Part shown: in pieces, positions 1-8,222 of the stretch
Layout: every line of letters begins with the position of its first letter
Numbering within the stretch: the first letter of the stretch is position 1
NCBI RefSeq assembly: GCF_044810985.1
Contig: NZ_CP085242.1
Span: 1,674,001 to 1,738,000, forward strand
DNA length: 64,000 nt
From: Marinospirillum sp031581385
GTDB lineage: Bacteria; Pseudomonadota; Gammaproteobacteria; Pseudomonadales; Halomonadaceae
Reading direction: 5' to 3'
Position numbers and translations under genes: made by a program
Notes under the pieces: generated by a model
The model's database searches: none
Told to the model about the DNA's origin: nothing
Seen by the model: only the letters and a program-made list of their open reading frames with translations

Positions 1-69
1 ACGAACCAGGGTTGCATTGCCCTTGCTACCGCTTCCCAAAGAAGTAAAGCTGATACGGCCTGAAATCAA
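1..69 (-). CDS. MBL-fold metallo-hydrolase, N-terminal fragment
   Basis: Partial gene running off the left edge; only about 23 codons are visible. The minus-strand reading begins with a TTG at 69-67 that overlaps the bamC stop and encodes the stretch FTSLGSGSKGNATLVR. The motif LGSGSxGN is the hallmark of the N-terminus of YycJ/WalJ-like MBL-fold hydrolases, which typically start with a short strand followed by this motif. In Pseudomonas a gene of this family follows bamC, which supports the call. A GGAG lies 11 bases upstream of the TTG. The catalytic HxHxDH motif would lie outside the window. The start is inferred because no ATG or GTG is available in frame. Confidence 0.75.
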   Translation of the reverse strand, partial: MISGRISFTSLGSGSKGNATLVR

Positions 70-1058
70 CGCAACTGCCGCTCCAACCAGCTCAGCAGCT
101 CCCTTTCAATCTCTTCGGGAGCGGGTTCGCCCGGTTCGCTTTGCAGGGTCAAGTCCAGTTCGTTGTTGTATTCAACCAGATGCAGCTGATAGTGGTGGGC
201 ATCTTCAGAAGGGCCGCGACCGAAAAGCCGGGCAAAGAAACCCTGGCGACGCTCATCCTGGGGAACATAACGCAGGTAAATACGACCTTCACTGCGATCC
301 ACATCCTTCAATTCCTGCACTTTTTCATCAAACTCATCTTCCAGAAGACGCGTCAATTCACTCCAGGCACGCTCAAACTCCAGACGAAACACCAGCACCT
401 GCCGGTCATCACGATCCACCAGGCGCACCTGTTCACGGCTATGCAGAGATTGGGCCTGTTGGGAAACCCTTTGGTCGCCTTCCTCCAGAGTGGCCAGCAG
501 GAATTGCTTCAGTGCCATCAAACGGGTTCGGTCATAGTCACTGAATGCCAGCCGTTCCGTGTTTTCTTCAAAAGAACGCAGGCGCACTTCCGCAGTGCCA
601 CGGCGCACACCCTGGCGCAGGGTTATTTTCTGGGCGGCCAGGCCGCTGGCTGCGTCCTCCTGCCAGGTGATCTCACCACGACGCGGGTAACTACCCGTCA
701 CCGGCATATCCTGCTGTTCGGCAAAAGCCTGCAATGCTGGCCAGACTTCGGCAGGACTGCGCTGCACCAGCAACCAGGCGGCCTCTTCATCAGTGCGCTG
801 TTCAACCAGCGGAGTATCAGAAGCGGCTACCCTCAAGGGTTCAGGTCGGGGAACCTCTCCATCACGGGCCTGCCCGGTTCTTTGGGTTTCCGGAATCGGC
901 ATGGCATCGCGGTGCCGATAGTCGTCTGGCAACTCATGCTCAACCTCCCGTGCTTTGGGGTAGTCATCCGATCGATCACGGTAGGCGCTGTTGCTGCACC
1001 CGCTTATGACCAGCACAGTCAGCAAAGCTACAAGCGCGTAGGTTTGCATGAATTTCAT
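66..1058 (-). CDS. bamC: Outer membrane assembly lipoprotein BamC
   Basis: A 330-residue lipoprotein of the BAM complex, which inserts beta-barrel proteins into the outer membrane. The N-terminus is a lipoprotein signal ending in ISGC (Cys21), so the mature protein is lipidated and sent to the outer membrane. An unstructured acidic stretch follows, as in BamC, where this part contacts BamD. The rest fits two helix-grip domains (about residues 105-200 and 215-330). The start ATG overlaps the dapA stop by one base (TAATG), giving translational coupling. Order dapA-bamC-MBL hydrolase matches Pseudomonas. Identity is inferred from architecture and context, since BamC sequence is poorly conserved. 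Confidence 0.88.
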   Translation of the reverse strand: MKFMQTYALVALLTVLVISGCSNSAYRDRSDDYPKAREVEHELPDDYRHRDAMPIPETQRTGQARDGEVPRPEPLRVAASDTPLVEQRTDEEAAWLLVQRSPAEVWPALQAFAEQQDMPVTGSYPRRGEITWQEDAASGLAAQKITLRQGVRRGTAEVRLRSFEENTERLAFSDYDRTRLMALKQFLLATLEEGDQRVSQQAQSLHSREQVRLVDRDDRQVLVFRLEFERAWSELTRLLEDEFDEKVQELKDVDRSEGRIYLRYVPQDERRQGFFARLFGRGPSEDAHHYQLHLVEYNNELDLTLQSEPGEPAPEEIERELLSWLERQLR

Positions 1059-1939
1059 TAATTGAGTACTCCAGCCAATTCCAGGGCTTCATGGATGGTG
1101 GTGCGGTATTTTTCCGACAAGGGCGTCAGAGGCAAACGGATACCCCGCTCTATCAGGCCCATTTCATAAAGAGCCCATTTCGCAGGTATCGGGTTGGATT
1201 CCACAAACAGGCCGGTATGCAAAGGCAACAGCCGCGTGTTGATCTGGTGAGCCAGGCTTTCATTACCCGCCAGGGCAGCAGCGCACATATCGTGCATCTG
1301 ACGCGGGGCCACATTGGCCGTGACGGAAATGTCCCCCTGCCCCCCCATGAGAATAAAGTCACAGGCAGTGGCATCATCCCCGGAAAAGAGTTTGAAGTCT
1401 GTGCCGCGGAAGCTGTCAACCAGAAACTTGGCCCGCTCCAGGTCACCGGTGGCATCTTTCAGAGCAACGATCTTATCCACTTCAGCCAGACGCAGCACGG
1501 TTTCATTGTGCATGTCGACGGCAGTGCGACCGGGCACATTGTAAAGAATGATGGGCAGCTCACTGGCTTCGGCAATGGCTTTATAGTGCTGATAAAGCCC
1601 TTCCTGGGTCGGCTTGTTGTAGTAGGGAGTCGCGGACAGGCAGTAGTCGGCACCGACTTTACTGGCATAGCGAGTCAGCTCGATGGCTTCCGCCGTGGCA
1701 TTGGCGCCCGTGCCAGCGATGACGGGAATACGGCCTTCGACGCGCTCAACCACCCGACGGATGACATCGAAGTGTTCAGCAAAAGATAGCGTAGAAGGCT
1801 CGCCAGTGGTGCCCGCAGCAACAATACCGTCCGTTGCGTTGTCCAAATGAAAATCAATCAGGCGATCCAGCGCCTCCCAATCAACCTCTCCGGTCAGGGT
1901 CATAGGGGTTACCAGGGCAACCATGCTGCCTTTAATCAT
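1058..1939 (-). CDS. dapA: 4-hydroxy-tetrahydrodipicolinate synthase
   Basis: Condenses pyruvate with aspartate semialdehyde, the first committed step of the diaminopimelate/lysine pathway in the cytoplasm. The 293 residues are family length and form a TIM barrel. Visible motifs are GTTGEPSTL near residue 43 (pyruvate carboxylate binding), YNVPGRT near 133 with the catalytic Tyr, and ALKDATGD near 160 carrying the Schiff-base Lys. The start ATG has GGAG seven bases upstream. It is the first gene of a dapA-bamC-MBL hydrolase unit. The spacer to bcp lacks the gcvR gene often found here in pseudomonads. Confidence 0.97.
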   Translation of the reverse strand: MIKGSMVALVTPMTLTGEVDWEALDRLIDFHLDNATDGIVAAGTTGEPSTLSFAEHFDVIRRVVERVEGRIPVIAGTGANATAEAIELTRYASKVGADYCLSATPYYNKPTQEGLYQHYKAIAEASELPIILYNVPGRTAVDMHNETVLRLAEVDKIVALKDATGDLERAKFLVDSFRGTDFKLFSGDDATACDFILMGGQGDISVTANVAPRQMHDMCAAALAGNESLAHQINTRLLPLHTGLFVESNPIPAKWALYEMGLIERGIRLPLTPLSEKYRTTIHEALELAGVLN

Positions 1940-2116
1940 GCTGCGTCTCCAAAAAAAAACAGGTTAGTGCATAGCCAATTGTGTATTGTTGCCTTTCGAC
2001 GGCTCAGGCTCAAGCATTGCGATGCAAGTTAGTGCTTTTTTTTGTCTTCCGGGCAACCTTTGTTGCTGTGCTATAGTTTGCATTGATTTGTTCAACTGCT
2101 TACACGGAGTCTGACC

Positions 2117-2596
2117 ATGAGCTTCCATCCCGGCGATCTTGTCCCCGATTTTACCGCCCAGGCCACCAGCAATCAGGAGGTACAGCTGTCCCGGCTGCAG
2201 GGCAAAAAGGTGGTCATCTATTTTTACCCCAAAGACAGTACGCCCGGCTGTACCACGGAAGGGGGTGATTTTCGAGACCTTTACAAGGAATTCCAGGCGG
2301 CCAACACCGAGATTTTCGGTGTTTCCCGGGATGGCCTGCGCAGCCATGAAAACTTCAAGACCAAGCAGGGTTTTCCTTTCGAGCTGATCAGTGACAAGGA
2401 CGAGACTCTCTGCCAGCTGTTTGATGTTATCAAGCTGAAAAAAATGTACGGCAAGGAACACTACGGGATAGAGCGCAGTACCTTCCTGATTGATGAAGAC
2501 GGCAAACTGGCTCAGGAGTGGCGCAAGGTCAAGGTGCCGGGTCATGTGCAGGAAGTATTGGAAGCCGTTCAGGCGCTGGATCAAAAGACTGCCTAG
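2117..2596 (+). CDS. bcp: Thioredoxin-dependent peroxiredoxin, Bcp/PrxQ family
   Basis: A 159-residue cytoplasmic peroxidase that reduces hydrogen and alkyl peroxides. The thioredoxin fold holds the peroxidatic Cys45 in the motif STPGCTTEGGDF. In E. coli Bcp the resolving Cys is residue 50; here that position is Gly, so the enzyme appears to be an atypical 1-Cys form or to use Cys99 (ETLCQLF). Divergent from dapA as in many gammaproteobacteria. The 3' end overlaps the convergent bepA stop by four bases. Family call is secure; the catalytic cycle is inference. Confidence 0.95.
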   Translation: MSFHPGDLVPDFTAQATSNQEVQLSRLQGKKVVIYFYPKDSTPGCTTEGGDFRDLYKEFQAANTEIFGVSRDGLRSHENFKTKQGFPFELISDKDETLCQLFDVIKLKKMYGKEHYGIERSTFLIDEDGKLAQEWRKVKVPGHVQEVLEAVQALDQKTA

Positions 2597-4038
2597 ATAT
2601 CCATCAGGCTCTGCATTTCTTCCAGTTGTCTGCGCCTTTCCCGGATGACTTCGCGAAGCTGCCAGGGTTGGTCCGCTTCCCTGGCTTTCTCACTTGCCAG
2701 CTCCAGCTGGCTGAATGCCTGCCGAAAGCGGCCGGTTAACTGAAAATATTCCGCCCTGGCCTGATGAAGCTCAACCGGGCGGTCTGACTTGCCTGCCGCT
2801 TCGGCCAGTTGGAACCAGATCTGGGCATCTCTGGGGCGATCACGGCTCAAACGCCGGAACTCCTGACGGGCCTGTGACCACTTTTGCTGCTTGGCATAGT
2901 GATCGGCCAGCAGATAGCGTGCCGGGTAATAACCGGGGGTGAAAGCCAGCAGGTCATCCAGCCGCTGCTGGGCGGCATCCCAATCTTCAGCATCCACCAG
3001 AAGTTCGGCCAGCAGGTACTGCACAGCCAGCCACTCCGGGTGGTCATCGGCCAGTTGTTGCAGGCTGCTGATGGCCTCCTGGAGTCGACCAGCCTGTTTA
3101 TCCCGTAAGACCTGGGCATAAACCCGACCGGCTTCACTGGGGTCTTGCTGCAAAAAAAGGCGCTGGGCATCTTCGCCCTCGGCCTCCTGATGAAAAATGA
3201 TGCGTGCGCGGATCAATTCATAGTCACGATCCTTGATCCTTTCACTTCTGGACTTCAGCTGGTCAGATCGTGACCAGGCATCTGCAATCCGGCTTTGGGT
3301 CAGGGGGTGGGTCATTAAAAATTCGGGCGGGCGGCCACTCAAGCTGGCAATTCTTTGCATCTTCTGGAACATGGCAGGCATGGCTTCCGGTGAATAGCCA
3401 GCGGCTGCCAGGGTTTCCATGCCCATACGATCCGCCTCCTGCTCATAAATGCGGCTCCAGGACAGCTGATTCTGAATGGCTGCAGCCTGGGTGCCAGCAA
3501 TAGCAGCAATGCCAGCGTCAGCATGCCCCTGGCTGGCCACCAGAATACCGGCGAGAAGCCCGGCCATGGTGGACCATTGCGCACCACTGGCGGCTTCCAC
3601 CCGGCGGGCAAAATGGCGCTGGCTGATGTGCGCCAGCTCATGCGCCATGACCGAGGCAAATTCATCCTCATGGGTTGCAAAGGTAAACAGACCCGTGTGG
3701 ACACCAATAATCCCACCGGGTACGGCAAAAGCATTCAACTGGCGCTGATCGACAACCAGAACATCCAGTTCGGGCTGCTCCAGATCGGAGTTATAAGCGG
3801 CCAGACGCTGCACCAGTCCTTCCGTATAATTCTGCACCAGAGGGTCATAATAGATCCGGCTCTGGGCACGAAACTGACGCAGCCAGCCCTGCCCCAGGTG
3901 GCGTTCCTGATGCAGACTGACATCATAGCTGCTGCCATAACCTAAAGTCGGCAAGTCCTGGGCCGGGGCTGGTATACTCAGGCTGGCAGCCAGGAACAAA
4001 GACAAAGTAAAATAGTGCTTAACGGCCCGAAGCAGCAT
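2593..4038 (-). CDS. bepA: Periplasmic M48 metalloprotease/chaperone with TPRs (BepA-like)
   Basis: A 481-residue exported zinc protease. A signal peptide ends near residue 26 (IPAPAQ). The M48 catalytic motif HELAH is at 133-137, with a downstream EQEAD giving the third zinc ligand. Tetratricopeptide repeats occupy about residues 340-470. In E. coli BepA (YfgC) degrades stalled LptD and acts with BAM, so it fits the bamC neighbourhood. The reading frame is open further upstream to 4185, but ATG 4038 was chosen because it has AGGA six bases upstream, begins a proper signal peptide and avoids overlapping the divergent tusA-like gene. Confidence 0.92.
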   Translation of the reverse strand: MLLRAVKHYFTLSLFLAASLSIPAPAQDLPTLGYGSSYDVSLHQERHLGQGWLRQFRAQSRIYYDPLVQNYTEGLVQRLAAYNSDLEQPELDVLVVDQRQLNAFAVPGGIIGVHTGLFTFATHEDEFASVMAHELAHISQRHFARRVEAASGAQWSTMAGLLAGILVASQGHADAGIAAIAGTQAAAIQNQLSWSRIYEQEADRMGMETLAAAGYSPEAMPAMFQKMQRIASLSGRPPEFLMTHPLTQSRIADAWSRSDQLKSRSERIKDRDYELIRARIIFHQEAEGEDAQRLFLQQDPSEAGRVYAQVLRDKQAGRLQEAISSLQQLADDHPEWLAVQYLLAELLVDAEDWDAAQQRLDDLLAFTPGYYPARYLLADHYAKQQKWSQARQEFRRLSRDRPRDAQIWFQLAEAAGKSDRPVELHQARAEYFQLTGRFRQAFSQLELASEKAREADQPWQLREVIRERRRQLEEMQSLMDI

Positions 4039-4100
4039 AGATTTTCCTGTGGCAACAATAATCGGCTTATATCTTTTCAATTCAGACAAGGCAAAAGAAA

Positions 4101-4370
4101 ATGGATTCCCCAACCAGTGCAGGTGATGATAGCGCAACTCAACATTTTGACCAGCATCTGGATGCCAGAGGGTTGCACTGTCCATTGCCTCTATTGAAAG
4201 CCAAACAGCGCCTCAACAGCATGCAGCCGGGGCAGCAATTGCTGGTCTGGGCCAGTGATCCCGGCTCCTGGGATGATTTTGCCAGTTATGCCGATCTCAG
4301 CAGCCATGAGCTGGTTTCCCGGAAACAACAAGGTGATGAATACCACTTTGTGATCTTGAGGGGTAATTAG
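4101..4370 (+). CDS. TusA-family sulfurtransferase-like protein
   Basis: An 89-residue protein with the TusA/SirA/YedF fold. The signature LDARGLHCPLPLLKAK puts the reactive Cys27 in a CPxP motif, the site of persulfide transfer in TusA. About 15 extra polar residues precede the domain. It lies directly before a perM-like gene (one base between them) and is divergent from bepA, a pairing conserved in pseudomonads. Whether it acts in tRNA thiolation, as E. coli TusA does, or in another sulfur relay cannot be told from sequence. Confidence 0.85.
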   Translation: MDSPTSAGDDSATQHFDQHLDARGLHCPLPLLKAKQRLNSMQPGQQLLVWASDPGSWDDFASYADLSSHELVSRKQQGDEYHFVILRGN

Positions 4371-4371
4371 A

Positions 4372-5472
4372 ATGTCTTTCAGGGATGTTTTTGTCGGCTG
4401 GATTCACCGTTATTTTTCGGATGAAGAGGCGGTCATCTTTGCTTTGTTACTGACCGCCTTTTTTGTCGCCCTGTTTTTCTTCGGGGCCATGCTGGCCCCT
4501 TTTCTGACGGCGGTTGTGTTTGCCTACCTGCTGCAGGGCATTGTCACCCAACTGGAAAAACACCGGCTTCCCCAGTTGCTGGCCGTGATTCTGGCCTTCA
4601 GTTTGTTTGTGGGGGGGTTGCTGGCTTTACTGTTCTGGCTCTTCCCGCTGATCTGGAACCAGCTGGTCAGCCTGACCCGTGAGTTTCCGGAAATGCTGCG
4701 TATGGTGCAGGTCTGGCTGGATCAACTGCATGAAAACTACCCGCAACTGATTTCCCAGCAGCAGGCCAATTCTTTGATCAATGATGCCATCGGCGAGATA
4801 CGCCAACTGGGCCATCTGTTGGTCAGTCTTTCCCTGTCCAGCATTCCCAGCCTGATCGCCTGGCTGGTTTATCTTATTCTGGTTCCCATTCTGGTTTTCT
4901 TTCTGCTCAAGGATCGTCGCCAGCTGACGGGCTTTATTACCTCAATGATGCCGCAAAAACGCGCTTTGATGACCCGCATCTGGCATGAAATGGATATCCA
5001 GATTGCCAACTACATACGCGGCAAGGCACTGGAAATACTGATTGTCGGGGTCGTAACCTGGATTGCTTTTGCCTGGTTGGGGCTCAACTATGCCGAGCTG
5101 CTGGCCCTGCTAGTCGGCTTGTCGGTGCTGGTTCCCTATATCGGTGCCGCTGTGGTCACCCTGCCGATTGCCCTGATTGCCCTCTTTCAGTTTGGTATCA
5201 GCAGTGAGCTGGCCTGGGTTCTGGCTGTTTACGGGATCATTCAGGCTCTGGATGGCAATGTGCTGGTACCACTGATGTTCTCCGAGGCCGTCAATCTGCA
5301 TCCGGTTTCCATTATTCTGGCGGTGCTGTTCTTTGGTGGCCTCTGGGGGTTCTGGGGAATCTTTTTTGCGATCCCCCTGGCCACCCTTTTGAAAGCCATC
5401 ATCAATGCCTGGCCCAGGGCCTTACACCCTGAAGATGAGGTCAAGCAGCTGACGAGTCCTTCGGAAAATTAA
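4372..5472 (+). CDS. perM: AI-2E/PerM family membrane transporter
   Basis: A 366-residue inner-membrane protein with about seven to eight hydrophobic helices: two near residues 20-60, one near 75-95, then several between 150 and the end. Internal features such as PSLIAWLVYLILVPILVFFLLKD, and the late LVPYIGA and GIIQALDGNVLVP stretches, are typical of the AI-2E transporter family (PerM/TqsA/YdiK). Substrate is unknown for this branch. Begins one base after the TusA-like gene, so they are probably co-transcribed. The last 32 bases overlap the convergent nadA gene. Confidence 0.87.
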   Translation: MSFRDVFVGWIHRYFSDEEAVIFALLLTAFFVALFFFGAMLAPFLTAVVFAYLLQGIVTQLEKHRLPQLLAVILAFSLFVGGLLALLFWLFPLIWNQLVSLTREFPEMLRMVQVWLDQLHENYPQLISQQQANSLINDAIGEIRQLGHLLVSLSLSSIPSLIAWLVYLILVPILVFFLLKDRRQLTGFITSMMPQKRALMTRIWHEMDIQIANYIRGKALEILIVGVVTWIAFAWLGLNYAELLALLVGLSVLVPYIGAAVVTLPIALIALFQFGISSELAWVLAVYGIIQALDGNVLVPLMFSEAVNLHPVSIILAVLFFGGLWGFWGIFFAIPLATLLKAIINAWPRALHPEDEVKQLTSPSEN

Positions 5473-6502
5473 GCATGCGGGTCAAAGGCACCAGGGCCTT
5501 GTCAATCAGCTCTGGTGACACCTGAATCTCATCCGATCCCGACTCCAGCGAGGCAATCATGCGTTCCAGGCTGTTCATGGCCATCCAGGGGCAATGGGCA
5601 CAACTGCGGCAGGTTGCCCCTTCACCCGCAGTTGGTGCTTCCAGAAAATGCTTGTCGGGGTTTTCCTGCTGCATCTTGTAAAAAATGCCCCGATCCGTGG
5701 CCACAATAAAGGTCTCATTGGGCAGCTCCCCAGCCGATTTGAGCAACTGACTGGTTGAACCCACCACATCAGCCACTTCGACCACACTGGCCGGTGATTC
5801 CGGGTGTGCCAGAACCGCCGCCGTAGGGTGGACTTTTTTCAGATCCAGAATGCCCTTGGCCTTGAATTCTTCATGGACAATGCAGGCCCCATCCCAAAGC
5901 AGCATTTCGGCCCCTGTGGTTCGGCTAATGTAATCGCCCAGGTGCTTGTCGGGAGCCCAGAGAATTTTCTCACCCTGGTCGTGCAAATGCTTGACGACCT
6001 GCTGGGCAATACTGGAGGTCACCACCCAGTCCGCCCTGGCCTTGACTGCAGCCGAGGTGTTGGCATAAACCACCACGGTGTGGTCGGGGTGCTGATCACA
6101 AAAAGCAGCAAATTCATCCGGTGGGCAACCCAGATCCAGAGAACAGGTGGCTTCCAGAGTGGGCATCAGAACCCGCTTTTCCGGGGACAGGATTTTTGCC
6201 GTTTCCCCCATGAAACGAACCCCGGCCACAACCAGGGTTTTGGCCGGATGACGGGCACCAAAGCGGGCCATTTCCAGAGAATCACCGATGAATCCGCCGG
6301 TTTCCTCCGCCAGGGCCTGAATAACCGGGCTGGTGTAGTAGTGCGCAACTATCACGGCCTGCTGCTCTACCAGCAACTGTTTGACACGCTCTTTAAGGCG
6401 CTGCTCATCGGCCTCGGAAAGGGTGCCTGCTGGTGTAGCTTTGGCGAGGTGCTCGCGCACCAACAACTGATCATAAACACTGGTCATGGTATGCTGATTC
6501 AT
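5441..6502 (-). CDS. nadA: Quinolinate synthase A
   Basis: Makes quinolinate from iminoaspartate and dihydroxyacetone phosphate in de novo NAD synthesis, using an oxygen-sensitive [4Fe-4S] cluster. The 353 residues match family length. Visible motifs are VAHYYTSP with the substrate-binding His, the cluster-region Cys in ATCSLDLGCP, a second Cys in LWDGACIVHEEF, and CRSCAHCPWM carrying the third ligand. The 3' end overlaps perM convergently by 32 bases. An alternative ATG lies five codons downstream; the first was preferred because AGGG lies just upstream of it. Confidence 0.97.
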   Translation of the reverse strand: MNQHTMTSVYDQLLVREHLAKATPAGTLSEADEQRLKERVKQLLVEQQAVIVAHYYTSPVIQALAEETGGFIGDSLEMARFGARHPAKTLVVAGVRFMGETAKILSPEKRVLMPTLEATCSLDLGCPPDEFAAFCDQHPDHTVVVYANTSAAVKARADWVVTSSIAQQVVKHLHDQGEKILWAPDKHLGDYISRTTGAEMLLWDGACIVHEEFKAKGILDLKKVHPTAAVLAHPESPASVVEVADVVGSTSQLLKSAGELPNETFIVATDRGIFYKMQQENPDKHFLEAPTAGEGATCRSCAHCPWMAMNSLERMIASLESGSDEIQVSPELIDKALVPLTRMLNFPKDSSAA

Positions 6503-6542
6503 TGCCCTGAAGAGTAAATAAGCTGAATGATAGCATATTCAC

Positions 6543-6568
6543 AAAAAAAGCAGGCACACGGCCTGCTT
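6543..6568 (-). terminator. Rho-independent terminator of the YIP1 gene
   Basis: Eight-base-pair stem AAGCAGGC/GCCTGCTT with a five-base loop. On the minus strand it is followed by seven T residues. It lies just after the YIP1 stop and before nadA, so it should end the YIP1 transcript. Confidence 0.8.
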
Positions 6569-6589
6569 GTCATTTTGAACCCGTCTGGA

Positions 6590-7192
6590 TTAGCGAACGT
6601 AGGCAGGTGCCAGACCGGTTCCCCAGAGTAGCACACTGGCCGCCATCATCCCCACCAGCACCACCAGCCCGACGGTCAGGATGGAGGTTGCAAACATGAA
6701 GCCCTGTTCTTCGGGAATATCCATGATTTTGGGTACACCCGTGTACAAAAGGTAGATGGTGTAGCTGAGAGCCACCAGACCGACTGCAACCACAAACCAG
6801 ATATGCGGCCAGAAGCCCGCCAGCCCGGCCAACAACAGCGGCGTTGCCGTATAGGTGGTCAGAGCCATGCAGCGCTCTATGCTGGCGTCAGAGCCATAGG
6901 TCTTCTCCATCCAGTGGATGACTCGGGCCATAACACCAGTGCCAACCAGCAGAGCAACATAAAAGGCCAGAGCAATGGGAGCTGCACTGGCTGCAGTGAG
7001 CTTCACATATTCGCCCAGACCGATACTCCAGCCTATCTGTGTGGTACCAAAGAAAAGTGCAATGGGTGCCAGGGCACACATCCAGATCAAGTCACGGGTG
7101 TAATACTGCAACACCGAATACTTGTCGTACTTTACTTTTGACCACTCTTTTTCGGGGTTATAGAAAACCCCCCACATGTGTTGAATAAACAT
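6590..7192 (-). CDS. YIP1-family integral membrane protein
   Basis: A 200-residue protein with five predicted membrane helices (about residues 33-50, 70-90, 115-132, 138-155 and 172-193). The N-terminal cytoplasmic segment MWGVFYNPEKEWSKV is the typical opening of bacterial YIP1/DUF1282 proteins. Function in bacteria is unknown; eukaryotic Yip1 acts in vesicle transport. ATG 7192 has GGAGG five bases upstream. A neighbour of nadA and bepA in pseudomonads as well. It follows the oxidase operon by about 120 bases and has its own terminator. Confidence 0.85.
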   Translation of the reverse strand: MFIQHMWGVFYNPEKEWSKVKYDKYSVLQYYTRDLIWMCALAPIALFFGTTQIGWSIGLGEYVKLTAASAAPIALAFYVALLVGTGVMARVIHWMEKTYGSDASIERCMALTTYTATPLLLAGLAGFWPHIWFVVAVGLVALSYTIYLLYTGVPKIMDIPEEQGFMFATSILTVGLVVLVGMMAASVLLWGTGLAPAYVR

Positions 7193-7313
7193 AGGATACC
7201 TCCAGTTTTACCGGCATCCCTGCATCAGATGGGAAGGAACAACCCGGCTGCATTGAAAGCAGGCGCCTGTTCTCCCAGGGTTAACAAGACAGCAGCGAGC
7301 ATCGCCTGACTTG

Positions 7314-8222
7314 TCAGAACATCAAGCTGGCGTAGTGATCCACCAGCAGAAACAGAAACAACAACAAGATATAGCGAATCGAAAACCAGAAGGAGGCCAG
7401 TGGAGTTGCCAAATCCTGGCCTTTCCAGACCTTCCAGTTCCAATACAGAAAGCGCAGGTTCAAGACCAGTATCCCGGCCAGATAGATCCAGCCGCTCATT
7501 CCGGTGACAAAGGGCAAAAGCGTCACAGCCACGGTCAGCCAGGTGTAGAGCCAAACCTGCAGGCGCGCGAAGTCTTCACCATGGGTGACCGGAAGCATGG
7601 GCACCCCGGCCTTGGCGTATTCTTCCCGTTTATAAATGGCCAACGCCCAGAAGTGCGGGGGTGTCCAGGCAAAAATAATCAACACCAGCAGGAGGGCATT
7701 GGGGTGCACCTGGCCGGTTATCGCTGTCCAGCCCAGCAAGGGGGGCGCAGCACCGGCCAGACCGCCAATAGTGATATTCTGGGGAGTCACTCTTTTCAAA
7801 AAGCCGGTGTAGACCAGCGCATAACCCAGCAAGGAAGCCAGGGTCAGCCAGGCCGTCAGGGGGTTCACCTCAACCCACAGGAGAGTGATGCCCGCAATGG
7901 ACATCACACTGGCATACGCGGCTGCCTGCAAGCCACCCAGGCGACCTTCAGCAACAGGGCGGCTGGAAGTACGCAGCATCAGTCGATCCAGCCGCCGATC
8001 CAGAAGATGATTGAAGGCAGCAGCCCCCATGGCCGCCATGCCGATTCCCAGCAAGCCGAGTACAGCCTTATCCAGAGGCGGCAGAGTGGGAACGGCCAGA
8101 GCCATGCCCACCAGCGCACACACAAGCATCACCAACACCACGCGGGGCTTGCCCAGCTCCCAGTAGTCCTGCCAGGCCGGCAACCCCCAGCCTTCTAGTC
8201 CAGCCTCATTGGAATTGCGCAT
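7314..8222 (-). CDS. cyoE: Protoheme IX farnesyltransferase
   Basis: A 302-residue UbiA-superfamily prenyltransferase that converts heme B to heme O in the inner membrane, the first step to heme A for aa3 oxidase. The first Asp-rich motif NHLLDRRLDRLM near residue 65 binds the farnesyl diphosphate-Mg complex, and around nine membrane helices are evident. GGAGG lies six bases before the ATG. The start overlaps the 3' end of ctaA by 17 bases. Also called ctaB in this context. No Sco/SenC gene follows it, unlike in Pseudomonas aeruginosa. Confidence 0.96.
   Translation of the reverse strand: MRNSNEAGLEGWGLPAWQDYWELGKPRVVLVMLVCALVGMALAVPTLPPLDKAVLGLLGIGMAAMGAAAFNHLLDRRLDRLMLRTSSRPVAEGRLGGLQAAAYASVMSIAGITLLWVEVNPLTAWLTLASLLGYALVYTGFLKRVTPQNITIGGLAGAAPPLLGWTAITGQVHPNALLLVLIIFAWTPPHFWALAIYKREEYAKAGVPMLPVTHGEDFARLQVWLYTWLTVAVTLLPFVTGMSGWIYLAGILVLNLRFLYWNWKVWKGQDLATPLASFWFSIRYILLLFLFLLVDHYASLMF

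Noticed and set aside
141..1061. 306-codon plus-strand frame across bamC
   Set aside because: Antisense to the lipoprotein gene, without a domain; bamC has context and a lipobox.
2018..2046. Possible terminator between dapA and bcp on the plus strand
   Set aside because: A T run is present, but the stem is only about five base pairs with a long loop, and no plus-strand gene ends before it.
7311..8198. 295-codon plus-strand frame across cyoE
   Set aside because: A Gln/His/Gly-rich antisense translation of a membrane protein; no ribosome-binding site or domain.
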